Source: Parcubacteria group bacterium (GTDB lineage Bacteria; Patescibacteriota; Minisyncoccia; JACQLN01). Taken from it: a stretch of DNA of 49,631 nucleotides. Shown here in pieces: positions 31,263-39,212 of this stretch. The notes below the pieces were generated by a model. It searched no databases and was not told the DNA's origin. It worked only from the letters and a program-made list of their open reading frames with translations. A program made the translations under genes and the position numbers. How positions within the stretch are numbered: position 1 is the stretch's first letter; every line of letters begins with the position of its first letter. The stretch covers positions 1 to 49,631 of the forward strand of contig JACQLN010000022.1 in the NCBI GenBank assembly GCA_016204035.1. The letters run 5' to 3'.

Positions 31263-32345
31263 ATGAATAAAGAAAATACTTTTGCTTTCATTGTGCATCC
31301 TAGAGGATACGGGGACGTGCTTGCAAACATCAAAATAACCAGATTCTTCCCAAAATATTTAGTGCTAAAAATTCTAAAATTAATCAAACCGTTCATAGTG
31401 TCGGAGATAAGCGGATTTAAGTCGTTGGATGCAGGCAAAGAACTAAACGGATTGGTTATAGCTGTACCCTTGTTTCCAAAAGATATTGTAGAAAATAGAG
31501 TTTTAACAAGAAAAAAAATTGAACAGGCTGTTGATTTGGCCAAAAAAAAGGGCGCCCAGGTGGTAGGGTTGGGGGGACTGCTCGGTTCCGTCACCGAAGG
31601 GGGCGCGGGCCTTACCAAAAGAGAGGGGACTATAATAACGGCCGGCAGGGCTTATACGGCTTATGTGGTCACTCAATATGCCGAAGACGCTGTTAGAAGA
31701 TTCGGTTTGGAAAAAGAAAAAACGACAATTGCCGTTGTGGGCGCGGCCGGAGGAGTCGGTTCAACTGTAACAAAAATTTTAGCGGCAGATAAATTCAAAA
31801 AAATAGTTTTAATAGACCTCGAAAGAAAACTGGGGAAAATAAAGAAAAAAACGGAAGAGACGGCGCAACACCAAACAAAAGTGATTATTACACATCAAAT
31901 GCATAATGTCTTGGAAGCGGATATAATAATAACAGCCACCAATGCGCCTGAGGCCGTACTAAAATCAGAAGATATAAAAACCGGCGCCATAATCATAGAT
32001 GATGCCCAACCATCCGATATTTCACCTGAAGTCATAGAATCAAGAAAAGACATTATTATAATAGAAGCGGGCGTAATAACAGCGGGAAACGTCAAAACAG
32101 GGACAAATTTTAGGTTAGCCAATAAAGATGAAATCTACTGCTGTCTGGGAGAGGTGATATCAATTGCGGCGTCTAGCTGGAATGGAAATTACTCGGCAGG
32201 AGATATTTCTTTGGAAACTATAAACGAGATCGCGGTTATAGCAGACAAGATTGGTTTCAAACTGGCTCCGTACCAAAATTTTGGGAAAACCATTCCGCCG
32301 GAAACAATCACCGGGGTAATGAAGATAATTTCCGAAAGAGCTTAA
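31263..32345 (+). CDS. Long-chain acyl-ACP/CoA reductase-like Rossmann enzyme
   Basis: 360 residues from ATG 31263; an apparent upstream start at 31224 is the -35 box. The layout resembles cyanobacterial acyl-ACP reductase: N-terminal FAFIVHPRGYGDV, GAQVVGLGGLLGSVTEGGAGL, the GRAYTAYVVTQYAEDA segment, a nucleotide-binding VVGAAGGVGSTV and a conserved Cys pair near YCCLGE. The cyanobacterial catalytic Cys is not clearly aligned, so activity on fatty acyl substrates is inferred. Next gene is 3 nt away. Confidence 0.75.
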   Translation: MNKENTFAFIVHPRGYGDVLANIKITRFFPKYLVLKILKLIKPFIVSEISGFKSLDAGKELNGLVIAVPLFPKDIVENRVLTRKKIEQAVDLAKKKGAQVVGLGGLLGSVTEGGAGLTKREGTIITAGRAYTAYVVTQYAEDAVRRFGLEKEKTTIAVVGAAGGVGSTVTKILAADKFKKIVLIDLERKLGKIKKKTEETAQHQTKVIITHQMHNVLEADIIITATNAPEAVLKSEDIKTGAIIIDDAQPSDISPEVIESRKDIIIIEAGVITAGNVKTGTNFRLANKDEIYCCLGEVISIAASSWNGNYSAGDISLETINEIAVIADKIGFKLAPYQNFGKTIPPETITGVMKIISERA

Positions 32346-32348
32346 ATA

Positions 32349-34058
32349 ATGCCCGAAGTTTATTTCGATTTTAATTTGATAAACATACTGGTGGCGTTGT
32401 CTATGTTTGTGCACGCAACCTTGGGTTTTTTGATTTTTCTTAAAGGCAAGGAGGATAAAAACGGCCAAGGATATTTGGTGGTAATACTGGTGATACTGCT
32501 TTGGTCTTTTAGCATGATCTCGTACCGCTCGGCCGATAATATTAATGATTCTTTAATTTGGGCCCGGATTCTTTACGCCATGGCAACTTTTGCGGTCACC
32601 GGCTTTTTATATTTCTCTTTCGTTTTTTTGAATGAAAAAGTAAGTTTTGGAATCTATAAAAAACTCATAATTATAATCTTAAACGGATTATTTTTGTTCT
32701 TATCCTTAACCAATCTGATTGTTAAAAATGTTCTTATCCCGGAACAGGGTGAAAAAATTATAAAATGGGGTACATTATACCCGTTTTACACCGTCTACAT
32801 ATCAGGGATGTTTTTATGGGGTTTTATAAATCTTTACCGCAAATATAAACTCTCGGAAGGTATAGAAAGAACCCAAATCAGTTACGTGTTTTGGGGATAT
32901 TTTTTTGGTTCAAACCTGGCTGTGGTTTCAAACTTGATATTACCTTCGTTTAATTATTTTAAGTTCAATTGGCTGGGCCAGATTTTTACCACCATAATGG
33001 TTGGCTTCACCACCTACGCCATTCTTAAGCATCATCTATTGAACATTAAAGTCATCACAACCGAGATTTTTGTGATTCTGGTAAGCATGACTTTATTGGT
33101 TAGAACGCTTTTTTCCGTCACCCCCAACGAAATAATATTCAACGTCAGCATCTTTTTGGGAGTAACCGCATTTGGCATATTGCTTATAAGAAGTGTTTTG
33201 AAAGAAGTTGAACAAAGGGAAAAATTAGAAAGCTTGACCAAAGAATTAGAGGCGGCGAATACCGAATTAAAACGGGTGGACGCGGCTAAGTCGGAATTCG
33301 TGTCTATTGTTTCGCATCAATTAAGAACGCCTTTAACCGCCGTTAAAGGTTATATTTCCATGATGATAGAAGGCACCTACGGCAAACTGCAAGAGATTCA
33401 AAGCGGCACTTTGCAAAAAGTGTTTCAGTCGGCGGAACATTTAATAACGCTGGTAAACGACCTTTTGAATCTAAACCGCATAGAAGAGGGGAGGATTATT
33501 TATGAATTCAAGCCGGTGGATTTGGCCCAGATGGTGGATGACGCCATTTTTGATTTTAGGAAGATGGCTGAAGATAAAAAGTTAAAACTGACTTGGATAA
33601 AACCCCATGGCTTGCCCCTGGCTTGGGCCGACCCCGACAAAATCCGCCAAGTGGTAGTTAATTTTATAGACAACGCCATCAAGTACACCGCCGAGGGCTG
33701 TGTCAATGTGAACTTAAAACTGGAAAATGATTATTTGGTTTATTATGTTACTGATACCGGCGTGGGCATGGGACCCGAAGAAAAAGTACGGTTGTTCAAA
33801 AAATTTGAACGCGGCGAGGGCGGGCGCTTGATGTATACCGGCGGCACCGGTTTGGGCTTGTATGTGGCCAAGCTGATGACCGAAGCCCATCATGGGGAAA
33901 TCAACGGCGTTTCGGAAGGCCAGGGTAGAGGCAGCATGTTTACCATAAAAATCCCCACAGAAGAATATGCCAAGAGAAATAATATCAATCAACAGACAAC
34001 TCCAACATCATCTACGCCACCAACCACCTCCCAATCCACTTCTCAGACTAATAAATGA
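32349..34058 (+). CDS. Membrane sensor histidine kinase
   Basis: 569 residues. Seven or eight N-terminal transmembrane helices (about 1-285) of the type found in 7TM histidine kinases, a coiled-coil linker, HisKA with phospho-acceptor H in VSHQLRTPL (about residue 325), then HATPase boxes N (NFIDNAIKYT), G1 (DTGVGMG) and G2 (GGTGLGLYVAK). A low-complexity Thr/Ser/Pro tail ends it. No response regulator is adjacent. The gene is coupled to the reductase gene, hinting that it senses a lipid or membrane state. Confidence 0.93.
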   Translation: MPEVYFDFNLINILVALSMFVHATLGFLIFLKGKEDKNGQGYLVVILVILLWSFSMISYRSADNINDSLIWARILYAMATFAVTGFLYFSFVFLNEKVSFGIYKKLIIIILNGLFLFLSLTNLIVKNVLIPEQGEKIIKWGTLYPFYTVYISGMFLWGFINLYRKYKLSEGIERTQISYVFWGYFFGSNLAVVSNLILPSFNYFKFNWLGQIFTTIMVGFTTYAILKHHLLNIKVITTEIFVILVSMTLLVRTLFSVTPNEIIFNVSIFLGVTAFGILLIRSVLKEVEQREKLESLTKELEAANTELKRVDAAKSEFVSIVSHQLRTPLTAVKGYISMMIEGTYGKLQEIQSGTLQKVFQSAEHLITLVNDLLNLNRIEEGRIIYEFKPVDLAQMVDDAIFDFRKMAEDKKLKLTWIKPHGLPLAWADPDKIRQVVVNFIDNAIKYTAEGCVNVNLKLENDYLVYYVTDTGVGMGPEEKVRLFKKFERGEGGRLMYTGGTGLGLYVAKLMTEAHHGEINGVSEGQGRGSMFTIKIPTEEYAKRNNINQQTTPTSSTPPTTSQSTSQTNK

Positions 34059-34064
34059 ACAAAT

Positions 34065-34111
34065 TATAGTGATTATAAGATAATATAACGTTTTATCATA
34101 CAATCACTATA
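34065..34111. promoter_or_regulatory. 47-bp imperfect palindrome before the PaaX/Cas2-like gene
   Basis: TATAGTGATT (34065-34074) and AATCACTATA (34102-34111) with further matching ATAAGATA/TATCATAC inside. It starts 7 nt after the kinase stop; it could end kinase transcription or be a second operator. Confidence 0.55.
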
Positions 34112-34122
34112 ATAGTCATGTT

Positions 34123-34160
34123 TATAACAATTATTTCACGATCGTAAGCTACTTGTTATA
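34123..34160. promoter_or_regulatory. ACGATCGT-type operator O2
   Basis: TATAACAA...ACGATCGT...TTGTTATA, imperfect palindrome, 11 nt before the ATG at 34172. It should overlap the start of transcription, as expected for self-repression. Confidence 0.7.
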
Positions 34161-34171
34161 AAATTAATAAT

Positions 34172-34702
34172 ATGCCTTATAGGGAATCAATCACCAAATT
34201 CATCTTAAAAAAATTGGCCGAGATAGGAGAGACAAGTCTGGAAAACATTTTCCCTCGCAACCGCGCCGAGAGCCTGGTTTGGCGGCAAATGCTGGGCTTG
34301 CCAGCAGGATATGAATTTTCAAAACCTACCTTTCTAACATTGCTTCATCGCCTCAAAAAAGAAGGCTTAGTGGATAAAAGCGGCAAAGGCAAAAACTCAA
34401 AGTGGTTAGTTACCATCCTCGGTCAACGCAAAGTAAAATACTACCAAAACTCAATAATGATAATCGCTAAAGATAATATTCCCCGACTGGTTATATATGA
34501 TATTCCAGAATCACAAAGGAAAAAACGAGATTGGATTAGATATGAATTAGCGGCCGCCGGGTATGAACAACTACAAAAAAGTGTCTGGCTGGGTTATTCT
34601 CCTTTGCCTGAAGAATTTGTAAAATCCATCAAAGATTTTGGGGTTGAAGACAAAGTTCATATCGTAAGTGTAAATAAAAAAGGGACGCTTCATAAATTAT
34701 AG
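34172..34702 (+). CDS. PaaX-like regulator: winged helix plus Cas2-like domain
   Basis: 176 residues. Residues about 1-90 form a winged helix (ESITKFILKKLAEIG, KPTFLTLLHRLKKEGLVDKSGKG, WLVTILGQRKVKYY). Residues about 105-176 are a Cas2-like ferredoxin fold (PRLVIYDIPESQRKKRDWIRYEL, LQKSVWLGYSPLP, VHIVSV), the layout of PaaX repressors. No CRISPR array or cas gene is present, so this is a regulator, not an adaptation protein. Near-identical palindromes bracket the gene. The catalytic Asp pattern of Cas2 (YDIP) is partly kept. Confidence 0.8.
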   Translation: MPYRESITKFILKKLAEIGETSLENIFPRNRAESLVWRQMLGLPAGYEFSKPTFLTLLHRLKKEGLVDKSGKGKNSKWLVTILGQRKVKYYQNSIMIIAKDNIPRLVIYDIPESQRKKRDWIRYELAAAGYEQLQKSVWLGYSPLPEEFVKSIKDFGVEDKVHIVSVNKKGTLHKL

Positions 34703-34724
34703 ATAACTCAAAACTTTTCATTAT

Positions 34725-34827
34725 TATAACATTTATCTTACGATCGTAGGTTATTTGTTATAAATATAGATAAAAATATAAATACGGAAAAACTGTATAA
34801 CAAACTGTATAACAATATATATAACAA
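34725..34827. promoter_or_regulatory. ACGATCGT-type operator O3 with phased TATAACAA repeats
   Basis: Palindrome TATAACAT...ACGATCGT (34740-34747)...TTGTTATA at 34725-34762. Then TATAACAA recurs at 34796, 34808 and 34820, exactly 12 bp apart. The unit is the outer arm of the palindrome. The group sits between the regulator gene and the aspS promoter. Confidence 0.65.
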
Positions 34828-34884
34828 TATGTACGGATAGCACAGATATTTCAGATACGAAAAATGACTCAAATGTTCGCTTTC

Positions 34885-34914
34885 TTGATAATAAGGTGTG
34901 GAAAAGGTTATAAT
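34885..34914 (+). promoter_or_regulatory. Promoter of aspS
   Basis: TTGATA, 18 bp, TATAAT; the ATG follows 10 nt later. Confidence 0.75.
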
Positions 34915-34924
34915 ATAGATAAAT

Positions 34925-36409
34925 ATGGAACGAATTTTAACGGCCCAAACCTCTCAAAAAAAAGGGGAAATGGTTAAAGTTTGCGGCTGGGTTGAAGCCC
35001 GCCGAGACCATGGCAAGCTTATTTTTATTGATCTTAAGGATAGGAGTGGTGTTTTACAATGCGTTTTTACGCCCGGCGATGCCGAGCTTCATAAACTGGG
35101 CGACACTCTAAGATCAAGCTGGGTGGTGGAAATAAACGGCCAAATCGCGTCGAGACCCGTGGGCATGGTTAACGCGGAAATACCGACGGGAGAAGTTGAA
35201 CTTCAGGTTTCAGAACTTAAAATTCTTAACGAATCCCAAACGCCGCCTTTCGCGCTGGATACCAATGGCCTGGAAATAGGCGAGGATTTAAGAATGAAAT
35301 ACCGCTATCTGGACTTGCGCCGCAACCGTTTGCAAAAAAACATAAGAACCCGCCATCAAATAATCCAGTTTATCCGCAATTGGCTCGCTGAAAAAGATTT
35401 TGTGGAAATAGAAACGCCGATATTAACCAAATCCACACCCGAGGGCGCGCGCGATTATGTGGTGCCCTCGCGGCTTCAACATGGTAAATTTTACGCCCTG
35501 CCCCAAGCTCCCCAGCAATACAAACAGTTGCTGATGGTGGCCGGATTTGAAAAATATTTTCAAATCGCCCGGTGTTTTAGAGACGAAGACACCCGAGGCG
35601 ACCGCCAACCGGAATTCACCCAGCTGGATTTGGAAATGTCTTTTGTTAAAAGAGAAGACGTCATGGCTCTAAATGAACGTCTTTTAATTGATTTAACTGA
35701 AAAAATATTCCCTCAAAAAAAGATACAGGAAATTCCTTTTCCCAGAATATCTTACCAAGAAGTAATGGAAAAATACGGCACCGACCGACCCGATCTAAGA
35801 ACAGATAAAAATGATCCCAATCTTTTAGCTTTCGGCTGGGTAATAGATTTTCCGTTCTTTGAAAAAACTAGAGGAAGTTCCTCGTCAAACTCGGAATCTT
35901 CAGATCCTTCGCCAAGCTCAGGATCTTCGACCTGGACTTTTACGCACAATCCTTTTTCCCGACCACGCGATGAACATATGGACTGGCTGATGAATAAAGA
36001 AAAAATAGGCGAAATATTAACCACCCAGTACGACGTGGTCCTTAACGGTTTCGAAATCGGCGGCGGCAGTATCCGCAACCATCAAGCCAAACCCTTAAAA
36101 AAGGTTTTTGAGATTATGGGTTTTGATGAAAAAAGAATCACCGATAATTTCGGCCACATGCTGGCCGCTTTAGCCAGCGGCGCCCCACCCCATGGCGGCA
36201 TTGCTTGGGGCTTGGACCGGCTAATAAGTATTTTAATGGGCGAACCCAATATTCGCGAGGTGTTTTCTTTTCCCAAAACCGGCGACGGGCGCGACCTGAT
36301 GATGAACGCGCCGTCAGAAATTAGTAAAGAGCAATTGGATGAACTGGGGTTAGAGGTTAAATATGCGAATAACGAATTCACCCGAATATTACGAAAAAAG
36401 AATTCGTAA
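34925..36409 (+). CDS. aspS: Aspartyl-tRNA synthetase
   Basis: 494 residues, class II. Anticodon-binding OB domain at the front (GWVEARRDHGKLIFIDLKDRSG), motif 1 around VEIETPIL, motif 2 FRDEDTRGDRQPEFTQLD, motif 3 GIAWGLDRL. The bacterial GAD insertion (about 120 residues) is missing: the sequence goes from RISYQEVMEKYGTDRPDLR almost directly to FGWVIDFPFF. There, about 20 Ser-rich residues come from an in-frame palindromic insert (35871-35934). The 3' end overlaps a nested palindrome. Confidence 0.95.
   Translation: MERILTAQTSQKKGEMVKVCGWVEARRDHGKLIFIDLKDRSGVLQCVFTPGDAELHKLGDTLRSSWVVEINGQIASRPVGMVNAEIPTGEVELQVSELKILNESQTPPFALDTNGLEIGEDLRMKYRYLDLRRNRLQKNIRTRHQIIQFIRNWLAEKDFVEIETPILTKSTPEGARDYVVPSRLQHGKFYALPQAPQQYKQLLMVAGFEKYFQIARCFRDEDTRGDRQPEFTQLDLEMSFVKREDVMALNERLLIDLTEKIFPQKKIQEIPFPRISYQEVMEKYGTDRPDLRTDKNDPNLLAFGWVIDFPFFEKTRGSSSSNSESSDPSPSSGSSTWTFTHNPFSRPRDEHMDWLMNKEKIGEILTTQYDVVLNGFEIGGGSIRNHQAKPLKKVFEIMGFDEKRITDNFGHMLAALASGAPPHGGIAWGLDRLISILMGEPNIREVFSFPKTGDGRDLMMNAPSEISKEQLDELGLEVKYANNEFTRILRKKNS
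35871..35934 (+). repeat. In-frame palindromic insertion in aspS
   Basis: Contains AGATCCT (35902-35908) and AGGATCT (35920-35926) around tcgccaagctc, plus GGAAGTTCC. It is translated as a Ser-rich loop before the WTFTHNPF segment. Confidence 0.7.
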
Positions 36410-36437
36410 TATTAGAACTAATTCGCCATTCGCATAT
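36362..36437 (+). repeat. Nested palindrome over the aspS 3' end
   Basis: TATGCGAAT, CGAATT and AATATTACG are mirrored in order by CGTAATATT, AATTCG and ATTCGCATA. The aspS stop codon lies in the loop side, so the structure is partly coding. Confidence 0.7.
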
Positions 36438-36441
36438 AAAT

Positions 36442-36534
36442 ATGTACAATGTTAAATTAGATCATTTTGAGGGCCCGCTGGATTTATTGCATCAACTGAT
36501 AGAATCCAAAAAACTGGAGATAACTGAAATATAA
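36442..36534 (+). pseudogene. Truncated copy of the scpA 5' end
   Basis: Thirty codons (MYNVKLDHFEGPLDLL, then HQLIESKKLEITEI) and a stop. A 48-bp core (36466-36513) is identical to 39237-39284 in intact scpA; the bases before it differ although the protein is similar. It is directly after aspS, where scpA would be expected. Confidence 0.85.
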
Positions 36535-36571
36535 AATTCTAAAGGTCACTCTTTTAGAGATTCAAGTAATT

Positions 36572-36925
36572 ATGGAAATCATCAATTTTATTTTAGGTAT
36601 TGTTCAAATAATTACATCAATTATTAGCTGGCCATTTAAGAAACTAAAATCAGCCATGAAGATTGAAAATATAAATATTAAACAAGTAGGCAACCAACTT
36701 GATGGTGTTAAAGGATTGGATGTCGACTTAGAAAATGGCGAAAAGATGAAACTCAAAAATATTAATATAGAACAGCGGACGGATTCTATGAAGAGTAGTT
36801 TCGGTATGAAAATCAAAGTATCAGGCAAACAAGAAGCAGAATTAGAAAATATAAATATCGAAACTCCCATTGGGACAGTAAAAGTTTCAAAGGGGGTTAC
36901 GATTAACAAACAACCGGAAAAGTAA
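36572..36925 (+). CDS. Hypothetical protein with N-terminal helix
   Basis: 117 residues: an amphipathic/hydrophobic N-terminus (about 1-22, IINFILGIVQIITSIISWPF), then beta-rich repeats in which ENINI or KNINI recurs (residues 33, 64 and 93 approx.). No family recognised. It is 10 nt upstream of the secreted protease gene and inside the same insert between the scpA copies. Confidence 0.6.
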   Translation: MEIINFILGIVQIITSIISWPFKKLKSAMKIENINIKQVGNQLDGVKGLDVDLENGEKMKLKNINIEQRTDSMKSSFGMKIKVSGKQEAELENINIETPIGTVKVSKGVTINKQPEK

Positions 36926-36935
36926 AAAAAGTACT

Positions 36936-39191
36936 ATGAAAAAATATCTCAGAATAGTCATTTCATTACTAATCATAGTAACTGGTTTAGTTTTTGTTCA
37001 AGTTACTCAGGCACAAACCGAGTGTACCCCTTTTATATATTCGGAGTGGAGTGCTTGCTCCGTTGATGCAAAACAGACGAGAACGGTATTATCGTCAGGT
37101 CCAGAGACTTGCACTGGGGGTGATCCGGTTATCAGTCAGACCTGCAAACGACCACCACCAAAAATAACCTCGATATCTCCGAGTGCTACTAATCGCAATG
37201 AAATTGTTGAGGTAATTGGTGAGAATTTTGGAGCCACTAAAGGATCATCAAGAGTGTTTGGCCCCGGTAATCGTGAACAAACAACAGGTACATGGGCGGA
37301 TACAAAAATTTCAGTCAATCCCAACAACTTTGAGGACCCGAGGGGGTTTTATCTCATGGTGGAAAGATCGCATGAATCGGAAACTTCCCCGGTTAAGAGT
37401 AATGTCTTTTCTCTTAAAATACTTCCGTGGGGTCCTCCCAAAATAACCAGTATAACGCGAAAGGTAGTTACATCGCAGGGAACTGAGGCATGGATCCACG
37501 GAGAAAATTTTGGTATGCCAAATAATCCAGATGTTTCGGTAAGTAACGCTCAAGTTTACGAAACAAATGGCACTAGTCATAAAATAGTACTTAGAGAGCA
37601 TGACGTGATCAGGGTTCTTGTTAATCTCGACGATTTGAAAAGACCAAATGGTAGAACATCTTTTTATGTAAAAGTTAAATGTCTTGACGATGAATGTTTT
37701 GGTGCCGTAGATGGACCTGATGGCAAGGACTATGTAAGTAATTCATTCTTTGTTGATGTCGCCAGTACTCCACCACCCTGTGCCACAGACACTTGGTCAT
37801 GCGGAGATTGGAATACTTGCTCAATTTCTGGTTCACAAACCAGGACATGCAACAAAACTTTTGATTGTCCGTCTGTCGATACGACATCACCAGTAACTTC
37901 ACAAAGTTGCACACCACCCTCTCCCTCCTGTACGACTGATACATGGGATTGTAATGAATGGAGTGTTTGCTCTGCGAATGGAAATCAAAGCAGGGCCTGT
38001 ACAAAAACTTTTGATTGCCAAACTGTCAATACTCCTTCACCCGCAATATCCCAAAGCTGTACGCCACCACCTGTGTATCAACCACCACAGCCAACTTGCG
38101 ATGCTGACACATGGACTTGTGGCGATTGGAATTCTTGCTCACTTTCCGGAGTGCAAAGTAGGAGTTGCAGGAAAACTTTTGACTGCGCCAATGTAGAAAC
38201 GGCACCGCCGTCAACCGATCAGTATTGCGAGGCGCCGAATAGACCCGCACAACAGATACCGCAAAATAGTTCTGATGAAATCTCAAATCAAGATGCCATA
38301 ATCAAATCAACGGTTAAGCTTTTGTGTCCCGTTGATGCACAAAGAGCCAGTCAGGGCTCTGGTACGATTATTGATTCTAACGGGACTATTTTAACTAACA
38401 AGCATGTTATTGCAGGTACTTTAGGTTGCTTGGTTGGATTTATAAATGATTTTAATGATGAGCCATATTTTGGAGACAGACATATAGCTGATATTACAAA
38501 AATCTCACCTAATCAAGATATTGCCATTCTAAAAATCAGAAATCCTCAAAATAAAAATCTGACAAGCGTTAATATAACAAAAGGCAGTAGTAATCTTCGC
38601 TTAGGTACTAAGGTTACTACATACGGCTTCCCTGCGAAATTTGGCACGAAAGTTACATACACAAGCGGAGATTTTAGTGGTACTGATGGAAGTTACATCA
38701 AGACAACTGCCATATTGGAGTATGGAAATTCTGGCGGAGGAGCATATCTTAAAGACGGAACATTTATAGGTATACCTTCCGCGGTGGTTAAGGGCGAGTT
38801 AAACGCACTTGGGTATATATTATCTATCAATACAATCAATTCTTGGTTGGGTAATTCCAGCACTGCTTATGGCGGCACGAGCAATAATAATTATTCAAGG
38901 GTTTCTGTTTTGGAAGATATAGATCTCAAAAAACTTGGCTCTCTAAAATTATTCATTCCTGATACAGATACCAAGGGCAACCTTGCAACCCCAACAACAA
39001 GTCAAAATACGCAAAAGACCACAAACCAACCAAAAATTAACCAAACACAAAAAGAATCGATCGTTATCGTGCCCGCTGATACAAATCAAAAAGTAAATCC
39101 AGAACGGAATAACCTAAAACAATCAGAAAGTGTGCAAAAAATAAAAGAATTACCAAAAAGATTTTATCGTTGGTTGAGAAATCTATTTTAG
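36936..39191 (+). CDS. Secreted multidomain trypsin-like serine protease
   Basis: 751 residues. Signal peptide 1-26 (ending TQA), a thrombospondin-type-1-like segment (YSEWSACSVDAKQTRTV), two IPT/TIG domains (PPKITSISP, PPKITSITR), three more TSP1-like repeats of about 50 residues (DTWSCGDWNTCSISGSQTR and relatives, with regular Cys), then a trypsin-like domain with triad H490 (NKHVIAG), D528 (NQDIAIL), S599 (GNSGGGA). A Gln/Asn/Thr-rich stretch and a basic aromatic end (KRFYRWLRNLF) follow. It is likely extracellular, perhaps for cell-surface contact or host-protein cleavage. Lies in the scpA insert. Confidence 0.88.
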   Translation: MKKYLRIVISLLIIVTGLVFVQVTQAQTECTPFIYSEWSACSVDAKQTRTVLSSGPETCTGGDPVISQTCKRPPPKITSISPSATNRNEIVEVIGENFGATKGSSRVFGPGNREQTTGTWADTKISVNPNNFEDPRGFYLMVERSHESETSPVKSNVFSLKILPWGPPKITSITRKVVTSQGTEAWIHGENFGMPNNPDVSVSNAQVYETNGTSHKIVLREHDVIRVLVNLDDLKRPNGRTSFYVKVKCLDDECFGAVDGPDGKDYVSNSFFVDVASTPPPCATDTWSCGDWNTCSISGSQTRTCNKTFDCPSVDTTSPVTSQSCTPPSPSCTTDTWDCNEWSVCSANGNQSRACTKTFDCQTVNTPSPAISQSCTPPPVYQPPQPTCDADTWTCGDWNSCSLSGVQSRSCRKTFDCANVETAPPSTDQYCEAPNRPAQQIPQNSSDEISNQDAIIKSTVKLLCPVDAQRASQGSGTIIDSNGTILTNKHVIAGTLGCLVGFINDFNDEPYFGDRHIADITKISPNQDIAILKIRNPQNKNLTSVNITKGSSNLRLGTKVTTYGFPAKFGTKVTYTSGDFSGTDGSYIKTTAILEYGNSGGGAYLKDGTFIGIPSAVVKGELNALGYILSINTINSWLGNSSTAYGGTSNNNYSRVSVLEDIDLKKLGSLKLFIPDTDTKGNLATPTTSQNTQKTTNQPKINQTQKESIVIVPADTNQKVNPERNNLKQSESVQKIKELPKRFYRWLRNLF

Positions 39192-39212
39192 TCATATGAA
39201 ACTGTAAAAAAT

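Noticed and set aside
34172..34702. Cas2-like fold read as a CRISPR adaptation gene
   Set aside because: No repeat-spacer array, cas1 or effector gene is in the window, and a winged helix precedes the domain; PaaX-type regulator fits better.
36572..36925. 117-aa protein as a DUF4097-like adhesin
   Set aside because: Repeated ENINI-type strands are suggestive, but too short and without other motifs; left as hypothetical.
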